The notes under the pieces are model-generated. The model made no database searches, had not been told where the DNA came from, and was given only the letters and a program-made list of their open reading frames with translations. A stretch of DNA of 64,000 nt from CAYQQU01 sp964419545. GTDB taxonomy: Bacteria; Bacteroidota; Bacteroidia; Chitinophagales; Saprospiraceae. The stretch is taken from contig CAYQQU010000005.1 of NCBI GenBank assembly GCA_964419545.1, positions 62,001-126,000 on the forward strand, read 5' to 3'. Below are positions 53,384 through 60,606 of the stretch, piece after piece; positions within the stretch are counted from its first letter, which is position 1, and each line of letters begins with the position of its first letter. A program made the position numbers and the translations under genes.

Positions 53384-54520
53384 TCAGAATCGTTCAGTGC
53401 CGGGCAGGGCTAAATTTTGCCCGGTGATGGCCCCGTTGAGGCGCTGCCGCAGCCGGTAGCTATTGGGCCGTCGGGCCCAGCCGCGACCGGCCAGGAGCGG
53501 GGCCGCCAGCTCGGTGAGGGCTTCGAATTCGATCAGGAAGCCGTCGTGGCCGTAGATGCTGTCGATCACTTCGAGTTGTGCGTCGGGGATGTACCTGGCG
53601 ATCAGGGCCTGCTCTTCCAGCGGGAAGAGCACGTCGGAAGCGATGCCCACGACCAGGCAGGGCGTCCGGATCTGCTGCAGCGCCGCCGCCACACCGCCGC
53701 GATCGCGCCCCAGGTGGTGGCTGTCCATGGCTTTACTCAGCGCAATATACGACCAAACATCAAAACGTTTGCGCAATTTCTCCCCCTGGTACCGCTGGTA
53801 AGAACTCGCCAGAAAATCGTCGAGTTTATCGTGGGCGGTCTCCGATTGCGTGGCCTGGAAGGTGCGATAATTGCGATAGGAAAGCATGGCGATGGCGCGG
53901 GCCGCTTCCAGTCCGCGGGCGCCGTCACCCCCTTCCGCCACGGAGGGGTCGGCGTAGATGGCCATGCGCTGCGCCTCGTTAAACGCGATGCCCCAGGGCG
54001 AATGGCGGGCGTTGGTCGCCAGCAACACGGCATAGTCGAAACGGTCGGGGGCGCGCACCAGCCATTCCAGGGCCTGCTGCCCGCCCATCGATCCGCCGAT
54101 CACCATCCGGATGCGACGGATACCCAGTTCCTCGCGCAGCAGCTCGTGCGCCGCTACCATATCGCGTATCGTCACCAGCGGAAAAGCCCCGCGGTACGGG
54201 CGGCCGGTAGCCGGGTCGACGGAAGCCGGCCCAGTGCTGCCGTAGCAGGACCCGATCATGTTGGCGCAGACGATAAAGTGGTGCGCCGGGTCAAAAAGCT
54301 TGCCCGTTCCGACGAGGCCCGACCACCAATCGGCCGCTTCGGCGTTGGCGGTGAGGGCATGGCAGATCCAGACCACGTTGTCGCGGCGATCGTTCAGGGC
54401 GCCGTAAGTGGCGTAGGCGATTTCCAGTTCCGGTAGTTCGGCCCCGCTTTCCAAAGCAAAGGGGGCGCCTGGTTTAAAGGTGTGCACGAGTACCGTTTTG
54501 AGGAGGGTGCACGGGTGCAC
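53384..54520 (-). CDS. metX: Homoserine O-acetyltransferase
   Basis: Acetylates homoserine with acetyl-CoA, the activation step for methionine synthesis by direct sulfhydrylation. The alpha/beta-hydrolase product has LESGAELPELEIAYATYG, the oxyanion region ICHALTANAE, the nucleophile Ser in GGSMGGQQALEW near 145, and the catalytic His in YGHDGFLIEF near the end. The frame opens with a GTG at 54520, giving 378 residues. A second GTG at 54487 would give 367 residues and better matches usual homologue starts. An 11-bp inverted repeat overlaps the first GTG. It follows metY by 45 bp, and both are under the same leader. Confidence 0.93.
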   Translation of the reverse strand: MHPCTLLKTVLVHTFKPGAPFALESGAELPELEIAYATYGALNDRRDNVVWICHALTANAEAADWWSGLVGTGKLFDPAHHFIVCANMIGSCYGSTGPASVDPATGRPYRGAFPLVTIRDMVAAHELLREELGIRRIRMVIGGSMGGQQALEWLVRAPDRFDYAVLLATNARHSPWGIAFNEAQRMAIYADPSVAEGGDGARGLEAARAIAMLSYRNYRTFQATQSETAHDKLDDFLASSYQRYQGEKLRKRFDVWSYIALSKAMDSHHLGRDRGGVAAALQQIRTPCLVVGIASDVLFPLEEQALIARYIPDAQLEVIDSIYGHDGFLIEFEALTELAAPLLAGRGWARRPNSYRLRQRLNGAITGQNLALPGTERF

Positions 54521-54525
54521 CCTCC
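54502..54525. promoter_or_regulatory. 11-bp inverted repeat over the first metX start codon
   Basis: GGAGGGTGCAC and GTGCACCCTCC are separated by two bases. In the mRNA the hairpin would bury the GTG at 54520, leaving the GTG at 54487 free. It may set the metY/metX ratio or mark the true start as the downstream one. Confidence 0.5.
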
Positions 54526-54565
54526 GATTTGCGAATGCTTTTGTAAGAACGGGCGGTCCGTTTTA

Positions 54566-55891
54566 CTATTCCACCAGTTCCGGATGCGGAGCGTCGATTT
54601 TGGCGAATGCCTGGATAAAGTCCGCTTTGATGTCATCGATGTGTTCGATGCCCACCGAAACGCGCAGTTGGTTCGGCAGTACTCCGGCGGCCGCTTGTTC
54701 CGCTTCGGTCAGCTGCTGGTGAGTCGTTGCCGAGGGCTGGATGATCAGCGTCTTGGCGTCGCCCACATTGGCCAGGTGGCTCACCAGCTGCAGGCTGTCG
54801 ACGAAACGGGTGGCGTTCTCCTTGCTTCCTTTAATCGTGAAGGAGAAGACGCCGCCGTAGCCGTGGCGCAGGTATTTTTTCGCCGTATGGTGGGCCGGGT
54901 GGCTGGGCAGGCCCGGGTAGTTGACGTGCTCCACCTGCGGGTGTTGCTCCAGCCAGGTGGCGAGCTCCAGGGCGTTATCTACGGTGCGCTGTACCCGCAG
55001 CGACAAGGTCTCGAGCCCCTGCAGGAACAGGAAAGCGTTGAACGGGCTCAGCGCCGGACCGAAATCCCGAAGCCCTTCCACGCGCGCCCGGATGATGAAC
55101 GCGATGTTGTCGAAAGGACCTTCCGGGCCGAACACTTCCCAGAACTTCAGGCCGTGGTAGCCTTCGGCCGGCTCAGTAAACTGCGGGAATTTGCCGTTCC
55201 CCCAGTTGAAGTTCCCGCCGTCGACGATCACGCCGCCGATGGAAGTGCCGTGGCCGCCGATCCACTTGGTGGCTGATTGCACTACGATGCTGGCGCCGTG
55301 CTCCAGCGGGCGGCACAGGTACCCGCAGGCGCCGAAGGTGTTGTCGACGATCAACGGCAGGTCGTGCTCGCGGGCCACCGCGGCAAACCCTTCGAAGTCG
55401 GGCACTTTGTAACTGGGATTGCCGAGCGTTTCGAGATAGATCGCCTTGGTGTTCTCGTCGATCTGTGCGGCGAACGCGGCCGGGTCGTGCTCAGAGACGA
55501 AGCGCACCTCGACGCCCAGTCGCCTGAACGCCACCTTGAACTGGTTGTAGGTGCCGCCATAGAGGTTCGCCGAGCTGACGAAATTGTCGCCCGCCTGTAA
55601 AATGTTGTTCAGGGCGACAAACTGTGCGGCCTGCCCCGAACCGACCGCCAGCGCCGCCACGCCCCCTTCGAGGGCGGCGATGCGCTTTTCCAGCACGTCG
55701 GTGGTCGGGTTCATGATCCGGGTGTAGATATTGCCGAATTCTTTGAGGGCGAACAGGTTGGCGCCGTGTTCCGAGTCCTTGAACGTGTACGAAGTCGTCT
55801 GGTAAATCGGAACGGCGCGCGAACGGGTGGTGTGCTCTACTTCTTCCTGCCCCGCGTGCAGTTGCAGGGTCTCGAATTTAAAATCAGCCAT
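54566..55891 (-). CDS. metY: O-acetylhomoserine sulfhydrylase / aminocarboxypropyltransferase
   Basis: PLP enzyme that makes homocysteine from O-acetylhomoserine and sulfide. The 441-residue product is a full-length Cys/Met-metabolism enzyme. It has FETLQLHAGQ at the start, YTRIMNPTTDVLEKRIAALEGG split over 55-80, SSANLYGGTYNQF, and the PLP lysine in SATKWIGGHGTSIGG near 208. Late come HVNYPGLPSHPAHH and QPSATTHQQL. The length above 420 with an inserted loop after the PLP site separates MetY from cystathionine enzymes. It is the first gene of a metY-metX operon with a leader of about 380 nt containing a SAM-I riboswitch and a polycysteine reading frame. Confidence 0.95.
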   Translation of the reverse strand: MADFKFETLQLHAGQEEVEHTTRSRAVPIYQTTSYTFKDSEHGANLFALKEFGNIYTRIMNPTTDVLEKRIAALEGGVAALAVGSGQAAQFVALNNILQAGDNFVSSANLYGGTYNQFKVAFRRLGVEVRFVSEHDPAAFAAQIDENTKAIYLETLGNPSYKVPDFEGFAAVAREHDLPLIVDNTFGACGYLCRPLEHGASIVVQSATKWIGGHGTSIGGVIVDGGNFNWGNGKFPQFTEPAEGYHGLKFWEVFGPEGPFDNIAFIIRARVEGLRDFGPALSPFNAFLFLQGLETLSLRVQRTVDNALELATWLEQHPQVEHVNYPGLPSHPAHHTAKKYLRHGYGGVFSFTIKGSKENATRFVDSLQLVSHLANVGDAKTLIIQPSATTHQQLTEAEQAAAGVLPNQLRVSVGIEHIDDIKADFIQAFAKIDAPHPELVE

Positions 55892-56000
55892 AATGCATTT
55901 TTTGTAAGGTGAATAGACAGATGTGTACAGGTATAGCTAACCGGCAAAGCCGCCGGAGAAGCCGCACGCAGCATGCTGCATTACCGCGCCCGCAGGCTCG

Positions 56001-56036
56001 TTAACAGCAACAACAACAGCAACAAAGGGGATACAT
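56001..56036 (-). CDS. Polycysteine leader peptide upstream of metY
   Basis: An 11-codon frame, Met-Tyr-Pro-Leu followed by seven Cys codons (five TGT, two TGC) and TAA. A second in-frame ATG at 56048 would make it 15 codons (MPGAMYPL plus C7). It lies between the SAM-I aptamer and metY, 109 bp before the metY start. Runs of regulatory codons in a short leader frame are the mark of ribosome-mediated attenuation, and polycysteine leaders are described for sulfur genes in mycobacteria. After the stop are GC-rich stems including GCAGCATGCTGC, whose GCAGCA can also pair with part of the Cys-codon run. The run is low-complexity (TGY)7, so chance cannot be ruled out. Confidence 0.6.
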   Translation of the reverse strand: MYPLCCCCCCC

Positions 56037-56125
56037 GGCGCCCGGCATCAGAGGCCGGCGCCCGGAGGTCGATGAGCGGAAAGTAATCTCGAAAAGGTTG
56101 CAGGATGCCAAAAACATGACTTCAG

Positions 56126-56247
56126 ATTTTATAGGCCCAAAACGATCGCCCGTAGGACGGTTTGGCGGGATTTGGCACCTTTCGCAACTGAGGCGCGGTT
56201 GCCAGGGTTTCGCGGAGCCCGTTCTCTCCACCCTTCGTTATAAAATC
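56126..56247 (-). ncRNA. SAM-I (S-box) riboswitch
   Basis: Minus-strand sequence with the conserved S-box core: GAAGGGTGGAGAGAACGGGC, then GAAACCCTGGCAACC (56211-56197) and GGTGCCAAATCC (56179-56168), closed by a perfect 9-bp P1 stem GATTTTATA / TATAAAATC at the two ends. SAM-I aptamers bind S-adenosylmethionine and turn off methionine genes, which fits metY-metX downstream. No terminator with a T-tract follows directly. The expression platform may act on the long GC-rich stems or on translation. Confidence 0.88.
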
Positions 56248-56279
56248 CAGCTTCTGAATAAGAGAAGTGGTTTCAAAGG

Positions 56280-56310
56280 CAAAAGTATTTTCATTTCCAT
56301 TAAAAAACAA
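56280..56310 (-). promoter_or_regulatory. Promoter TTG-N20-TACTTTTG of the met operon
   Basis: On the minus strand TTG (56310-56308) and TACTTTTG (56287-56280) are exactly 20 bp apart. Transcription should begin near 56274, just before the SAM-I aptamer, giving a leader of about 380 nt. Confidence 0.75.
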
Positions 56311-56531
56311 ATAATTTACCGCAGGGCGAAATGCCGGAACACCGTCCCTTGCTCCGACTCGGAAACATTCCAACGTCTTTTCTTTTTTTCATAAAAAATA
56401 TTATTCGACAAGCATCGCCCGAAAACGGTAATTATTTGCTGAGCAGCCCCCGGCCGGCTACGATCGACTCGATTATTCGCCGCCGGTTTTCCGGCGCCCT
56501 GCATTTTAAAATTTTGTTAAATTATGGCATT

Positions 56532-56951
56532 ATGAAAGTTGAACTTCACCGCGTCGATGACGCTTTTCACCTGAGATCGACAAACGAAGACGGCCTGACC
56601 GTCGATGCCGACGGCTCCCCCGATATCGGCGGCCACAACCAGGGGCTGCGCCCCATGCAGATGCTGCTGGCCAGCCTCGGCAGCTGCAGCGCCATCGACG
56701 TCATCTTACTTTTGCGCAAACAACGCCAGCCCCTCGCCGATCTGCGCATCACCGTGGAAGGGCAACGCGCCGATACCGTTCCCAAGGTATTTACCGACAT
56801 CCACCTTCACTATCACCTCTACGGCGAAATCGACGATAAAAAGGCCGAACGCGCCGTTGAACTGTCCATGACCAAATTATGCTCGGTGTCCAGGATGCTG
56901 GAAAAGAGCGCCAACATCACCTGGGCGTATACCGTACATCCTCCGGGCTGA
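56532..56951 (+). CDS. OsmC family protein
   Basis: Thiol-dependent peroxidase-like family acting on organic hydroperoxides. The 139-residue product begins at the ATG at 56532 (MKVELHRVDDAFHLRSTNE); the open frame to 56331 lies in the met promoter region. It has GLRPMQMLLASLGSCSAIDVILLLR with the peroxidatic-type Cys in GSCSAID and the second Cys in MTKLCSVSRML near 118, the normal OsmC/YhfA spacing. It is divergent from the met operon. Its stop codon touches the first base of the 164-bp palindromic element 3. Confidence 0.9.
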   Translation: MKVELHRVDDAFHLRSTNEDGLTVDADGSPDIGGHNQGLRPMQMLLASLGSCSAIDVILLLRKQRQPLADLRITVEGQRADTVPKVFTDIHLHYHLYGEIDDKKAERAVELSMTKLCSVSRMLEKSANITWAYTVHPPG

Positions 56952-57114
56952 GAGCTTGTTTGGAGGTAGTGCTTTTGAAGCGAAAAACTCAGATTTTGGG
57001 TTCTCCCGAAGGGATTTTTCCGGCTCATAGCAGCGCTACGGGTCGGAAAAATGCCACAGGGAGGTTCCAAAAGCTGGGTTTTGCAGCCAAAATGACTACC
57101 TCCAAACAAGCTCT
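56951..57114. repeat. Palindromic element 3, 164 bp
   Basis: Perfect 20-bp terminal inverted repeats (AGAGCTTGTTTGGAGGTAGT at 56951-56970 and its complement at 57095-57114). Between them the two halves remain about 70-75% complementary by eye to the centre. Length and layout equal elements 1 and 2, while the sequence is mostly different apart from a CGTAG-CGC-GC-TGAGC-like core. It fills the gap between convergent OsmC and DUF3179 genes. Confidence 0.75.
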
Positions 57115-57143
57115 GAGTGCTGGTCCGGGGGATTCGCATCGGT

Positions 57144-58235
57144 CTACCCGATCAACTCCAGATCGGGATAAAAAGCCACCCAACTGAACCAAAAGCCCAT
57201 AAAAGCGGGCGCTTCGGAGAGCTGCTCGCCGGCGCGGGGGCCGCTTACTGCCCGCCCGAAGATATCCCAGCGGTTGCCTTCCTGATCTTCGGCAATGACG
57301 GGGCCGTCCGATTCGACCCACGAAAAAACCAGCACCGTACCGTCGGGCATCCGGCGATGGTAAGCCGCCATGTAGTTGTCGTCCGGATGGCCTACCACCA
57401 GCAGCGCCTGGCCGTTAAACTCGTCGTTGCGCACCCCGCCCTCGCTTGGAAAAGCGCTGAACCGGTATGTCCGGGCCAGGCTGTCGATAACGACGCCGAG
57501 CACGCGCTCCTTGTTATGCAGGCGATCGTCTTCGTGATTGACGGGGAACAACAGGCCGTTATCCGTGCGGTAGGAAAAGTAAGGGTAGCGGTCGTAGTCG
57601 CGCTGAAAACCGGTATTGTCCGTCAGTACCCGGCCTTCGGGAAACCAGCTGCGCGCCAGCGACCAGGGCAGTTCGATCAGATTGTAGGTTCCGGCTTCCC
57701 GGCGATTGAGTTCTCCCTGCACACAGTTGAGACGCATCTGCGACCAGTTGCTGTCGGTCAGCCGGTCGTACGGGATCAAGTTGGAATTGTACAAAAGGCC
57801 CGACACGCCGAAGGTCGTAATTTCACCTTCCAGTTCCCGGTTCCAGGCAATGCCGGTGCCGGTCAGGGGGCAGTAAGTGACCGCAAAATGGAAATCGCCG
57901 ATGGCGTCGTTGGCGATCTCGTGCCAGTCCATAATGGGATGCGGATACAAGTGAACGGTCCCTTCTTTCCGGATGGCCAGCACCAGGTCATCGTCTTCCA
58001 TAAAAGACAGGCCGGCGTTGGCGACGGTTGCCATATCGAGGTTCTCGAGGGCGGGGATACCGTCTTTTCCGGGGCCGCCGTCGAATACCTGGTCGACGGG
58101 AATACTCCAGAAGGTCTCGCTGACGCCGCCGCCCGGGGTCGCGCCGGGGTCCGTTCCGGGTTCAGTGACGTCCGTATCCTGGCTACAAGCCGGCAACAGG
58201 GCGCTCAGGGCAAAAATTAAAACTAACTGTTTCAT
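57144..58235 (-). CDS. DUF3179 domain-containing lipoprotein
   Basis: A 363-residue protein with a lipoprotein signal (MKQLVLIFALSALLPACSQ, lipid site Cys17), a short Pro/Gly/Thr linker and a full DUF3179 domain. Typical parts are FDGGPGKDGIPALENL, the Cys-containing FAVTYCPLTGTGIAW, FGVSGLLYNSNLIPYDR and GFWFSWVAFYPD at the end. The family is widespread in environmental bacteria and has no assigned activity. The conserved Cys and Asp residues hint at an enzyme or metal site. The start overlaps the stop of the outer-membrane protein gene by 4 bp, so the two are one operon. Confidence 0.88.
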   Translation of the reverse strand: MKQLVLIFALSALLPACSQDTDVTEPGTDPGATPGGGVSETFWSIPVDQVFDGGPGKDGIPALENLDMATVANAGLSFMEDDDLVLAIRKEGTVHLYPHPIMDWHEIANDAIGDFHFAVTYCPLTGTGIAWNRELEGEITTFGVSGLLYNSNLIPYDRLTDSNWSQMRLNCVQGELNRREAGTYNLIELPWSLARSWFPEGRVLTDNTGFQRDYDRYPYFSYRTDNGLLFPVNHEDDRLHNKERVLGVVIDSLARTYRFSAFPSEGGVRNDEFNGQALLVVGHPDDNYMAAYHRRMPDGTVLVFSWVESDGPVIAEDQEGNRWDIFGRAVSGPRAGEQLSEAPAFMGFWFSWVAFYPDLELIG

Positions 58236-59236
58236 GGTCTATGGTCGTATTTAATGCGTTCAAGGCTAAAAAATGGCTGCCCGGCGCCACCCCGATCGAA
58301 GCGGTAGTAAATGCCGGTAGTCAACCGGTAGGTTGGGGTCACCTGGGTATCGCGGACGTTGGCGAAAAGGGGCAGTGAAATGCCGGCGTTGACCGAAAGG
58401 CGATCGGTGAGCCAATAGGTTATCGCCGGATTGGCAAAGAGCCAGGTCCCGCCCGTGCCCGGCATCTGGCTTTGATTGAAGCGGTCGGGTTGTACAGTGC
58501 GAAAGCGCAGGGAGAAGGAAGGGTCGAGCAGGGCTTTCCCCACCAGCAGCCGGTCGCTGAGCCCCAGGACTACGAACAATTCTCGTCCGAACTGGTAGGT
58601 TTCCTCCCCGAGGTATTCCCGGTTTTTTCCGCGAAAAGTGGCAATACCGGTAGCTGTAAGGCTGAGGCTGGGGCGGAAAACCAAGGAGCGGCTGTACTGC
58701 GCCCATAGCAACCCATCCCAGGCGCCGCTGCCCGGCTGCAGGTCGGCATTAAAAGCAATGCCGGTCTCATCCCGCCGATCGGAGGCGCCCAGCGGCGCTT
58801 TTACGCCCAGGCCGGTAAAGAAGCTTTGAGTGGCGAAAGGGCCTCCGAAGAGCCGGTATTTGAACAGCAAAACCGCATCGCCCACCCCGTTGGTGATATC
58901 CAGGTCCAGGTTGCCGAACTGGCGAATCTGTCGCTCCTGGCGGACGTAGGAAAAAAAACCGTCTACCGAGAACCGTTCGTCGAAGGCGTATCCCAACTCC
59001 AGCAAAATGGAATGGGTAAGGCGACGCCGCGAGTTATCCTCCTGCACCCGGGCGCCCGTTTGCAGGGTTTCCAGCGCGTTGAGGTCGTAGGTTAGGCTGG
59101 CCTGCAGGGTCCGACCCGTGGCAGGAGGCAATCCCAGGTTGCCCGATACGGGAACACCGCCGGAGCAGCAAGTTTGCCCCGGGAGTTTTCCGCACAAAAG
59201 TGCGACGCACAACAATTGGAGGAAAACGCGGGCCAT
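58232..59236 (-). CDS. Putative outer-membrane beta-barrel protein, operon partner of DUF3179
   Basis: The ATG at 59236 gives 334 residues with a signal peptide (MARVFLQLLCVALLCGKLPGQ). Just after it comes TCCSGGVPVSG with a Cys pair. The remainder is a run of amphipathic strands with many Tyr, Phe and Gly, ending in IYYRF. I assign a 12- to 16-strand barrel by appearance. It resembles transporter-type barrels. The partner gene follows with a 4-bp ATGA overlap. A TTG-N17-TACTTTTG promoter lies only 16 bp upstream. Confidence 0.65.
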   Translation of the reverse strand: MARVFLQLLCVALLCGKLPGQTCCSGGVPVSGNLGLPPATGRTLQASLTYDLNALETLQTGARVQEDNSRRRLTHSILLELGYAFDERFSVDGFFSYVRQERQIRQFGNLDLDITNGVGDAVLLFKYRLFGGPFATQSFFTGLGVKAPLGASDRRDETGIAFNADLQPGSGAWDGLLWAQYSRSLVFRPSLSLTATGIATFRGKNREYLGEETYQFGRELFVVLGLSDRLLVGKALLDPSFSLRFRTVQPDRFNQSQMPGTGGTWLFANPAITYWLTDRLSVNAGISLPLFANVRDTQVTPTYRLTTGIYYRFDRGGAGQPFFSLERIKYDHRP

Positions 59237-59251
59237 ACCACCGTTTTCTTT

Positions 59252-59279
59252 CAAAAGTAAAGGGATCGGAAACAGACAA
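59252..59279 (-). promoter_or_regulatory. Promoter TTG-N17-TACTTTTG
   Basis: On the minus strand TTG (59279-59277) and TACTTTTG (59259-59252). The predicted start lies about 10 bp before the ATG at 59236. Confidence 0.6.
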
Positions 59280-59370
59280 GTGTCCGACGGAGGACACCCT
59301 CAATTTTCGGCATTCGATGGCGTCAGAATCGTCCGGGAATTTACAAAAGAAGGGATCGTAACGAAGATTT

Positions 59371-59527
59371 AACCCGGATTATTCATGGGGTCTTCGGCCC
59401 GGCGGTTGCGTTAACTCCGGGCTTGAGTGGCAGTTGGGTATTCACAGATGTGGTGTGTTAACTCCGGGCCTGACTGGAAGTCAGACCCGGAAAACCCCCA
59501 GGCGGGGAAATAGATTAATCCAGGAAT
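59371..59527. repeat. Dispersed hairpin repeat, copy D
   Basis: Starts TAACCCGGATTATTCATGG, identical to the arm of copy B, followed by GGTCTTCGG as in the complement of copy A. It ends with AGATTAATCC near 59513-59522. Inside are two GTTAACTCCGGGC repeats (about 59410 and 59457). It is a longer, rearranged member of the same family as copies A and B. Confidence 0.5.
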
Positions 59528-59535
59528 CATCGAGG

Positions 59536-59898
59536 TCAAAGGAACTGTTCCACCTGGGTCAGCAGGTCTGCCATGGAGAACGGCTTGGTGAGGTAGGCGT
59601 TGGCGCCGGCCGCCAGGCCTTTTTCGATCTCTTTTTTCTGGGCTGACGCGGAGATGAAAATGAAGGGCGTATCGCGCTCACCGTTGGCGTTGTTGCGCAG
59701 GGTCTGCAGCAATTCAAAACCATCCATATTGGGCATGCGTACGTCGCAGATAATCAGGTGCGGCTGGTGTTGGTAGACCAGTTTCAGGCCCTCGCGCCCG
59801 TCCGACGCAGAGTAGACGGCATAACCGCGGAGCTCCAGCATTTCCAGGAGGTTTTCCCGCACGTCATCGGTATCTTCGACGATCAATATTCTTTTCAT
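59536..59898 (-). CDS. Single-domain response regulator (CheY-like receiver)
   Basis: Start at the ATG at 59898 (MKRILIVEDTDDVRENLLEML), 120 residues, a receiver domain without an output domain. The acidic pair is EDTDD near 8-12. The phosphorylation site is Asp in LIICDVRMPNMDGFELL near 52. The conserved Thr/Ser is in FIFISASAQ, and Lys in YLTKPFS near 102. Such proteins act as phosphorelay carriers or by protein contact. The hybrid sensor-like kinase at 60607 on the other strand is a possible partner. Confidence 0.93.
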   Translation of the reverse strand: MKRILIVEDTDDVRENLLEMLELRGYAVYSASDGREGLKLVYQHQPHLIICDVRMPNMDGFELLQTLRNNANGERDTPFIFISASAQKKEIEKGLAAGANAYLTKPFSMADLLTQVEQFL

Positions 59899-60131
59899 GA
59901 CGCTGCTTTTGTTAGGACAGCCGGGATCGGAAATCGCTTGTAAAATAAGCAATACTTCCGCAGGTTTTGTTTGCGGTGTCTACACTTTTTTGGAAGCACT
60001 TTTCGCCGATCGGCAGTACTATGGCAGACAGTTGGCCGAGAATCCGGCCGTTGGCAGAAAATAATTTACTTTGGAAACGACAAAAGAAAAACAATTGACG
60101 GTCCCTAAAGTTTTTACGAAGAATGGGAAAA

Positions 60132-60410
60132 TCAGGCGGCGTCCTGACTGGGGCCGCGCCGGAAGTTGCGCAGCAATTCCACGAGTTCGGCGGTATTGGG
60201 TACGTGGTTGTTCTGGAAAAAGATCTGGTCGCCGATAACGATTGCCGGAATGGAGACCACGCGGTAGGAAACGATCTCGTCGACGTCCATCACCTGTACC
60301 ATCCTGGCTTCGAGATCGCGCGCGGACAAGGCTTCGGCCATATTTCGGCTCAGCTGTTTGTGCCGGGCGTCGCCCATTCCTAAAATTTTTACCAAAAGCA
60401 TATATTGCAT
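60132..60410 (-). CDS. Thioredoxin-fold protein lacking the CxxC cysteines
   Basis: A 92-residue protein with the layout of the small Thioredoxin_3/glutaredoxin-like family: LLVKILGMGDARHKQLSRNM, then MVQVMDVDEIVSYRVVSIPAIVIGD with the cis-Pro loop SIP, and NTAELVELLRNF. Family members normally read GxGCxxC where this has GMGDARH, so both catalytic cysteines are gone and it cannot act as a disulfide oxidoreductase in the usual way. Starts at 60410 and 60401 are both possible. It sits between a response regulator and a divergent histidine kinase, which suggests a regulatory binding role (inference). Confidence 0.75.
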   Translation of the reverse strand: MQYMLLVKILGMGDARHKQLSRNMAEALSARDLEARMVQVMDVDEIVSYRVVSIPAIVIGDQIFFQNNHVPNTAELVELLRNFRRGPSQDAA

Positions 60411-60539
60411 ACCGTTATCGCTGGTTAGCGCATGGAAGGTAGCTCTCGCCTCACCGCTCCGGCGAATATCGGAGAACGAGTTATCCTTGCGATGACAATT
60501 TTCAAACCAAGTTTACTATTTTTCCGGGCCTGATCCGAG

Positions 60540-60574
60540 TGATATTTATCAGGACGGCCTATGATATTTATCAG
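60540..60574. promoter_or_regulatory. Two FNR/CRP-type boxes TGAT-N4-ATCA, 22 bp apart
   Basis: TGATATTTATCAG occurs at 60540-60552 and again at 60562-60574, both with the TGAT-N4-ATCA pattern of FNR-family sites and on the same face of the helix. They lie in the 196-bp region between the divergent thioredoxin-fold gene and the PAS kinase gene. Confidence 0.55.
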
Positions 60575-60606
60575 TCGGCCCCCCGAAGTTCAACAACCTG
60601 AAGGAC

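Noticed and set aside
56052..56085. Hairpin GGCGCCGGC / GCCGGGCGCC as the riboswitch terminator
   Set aside because: It has no T-tract after it and ends at the leader-peptide ATG, so it may be part of the switch but cannot be called an intrinsic terminator.
50774..57114. Insertion sequences for the ~163-bp palindromes
   Set aside because: None carries an ORF and no transposase gene is in the window, so they are called repeats or possible non-autonomous elements only.
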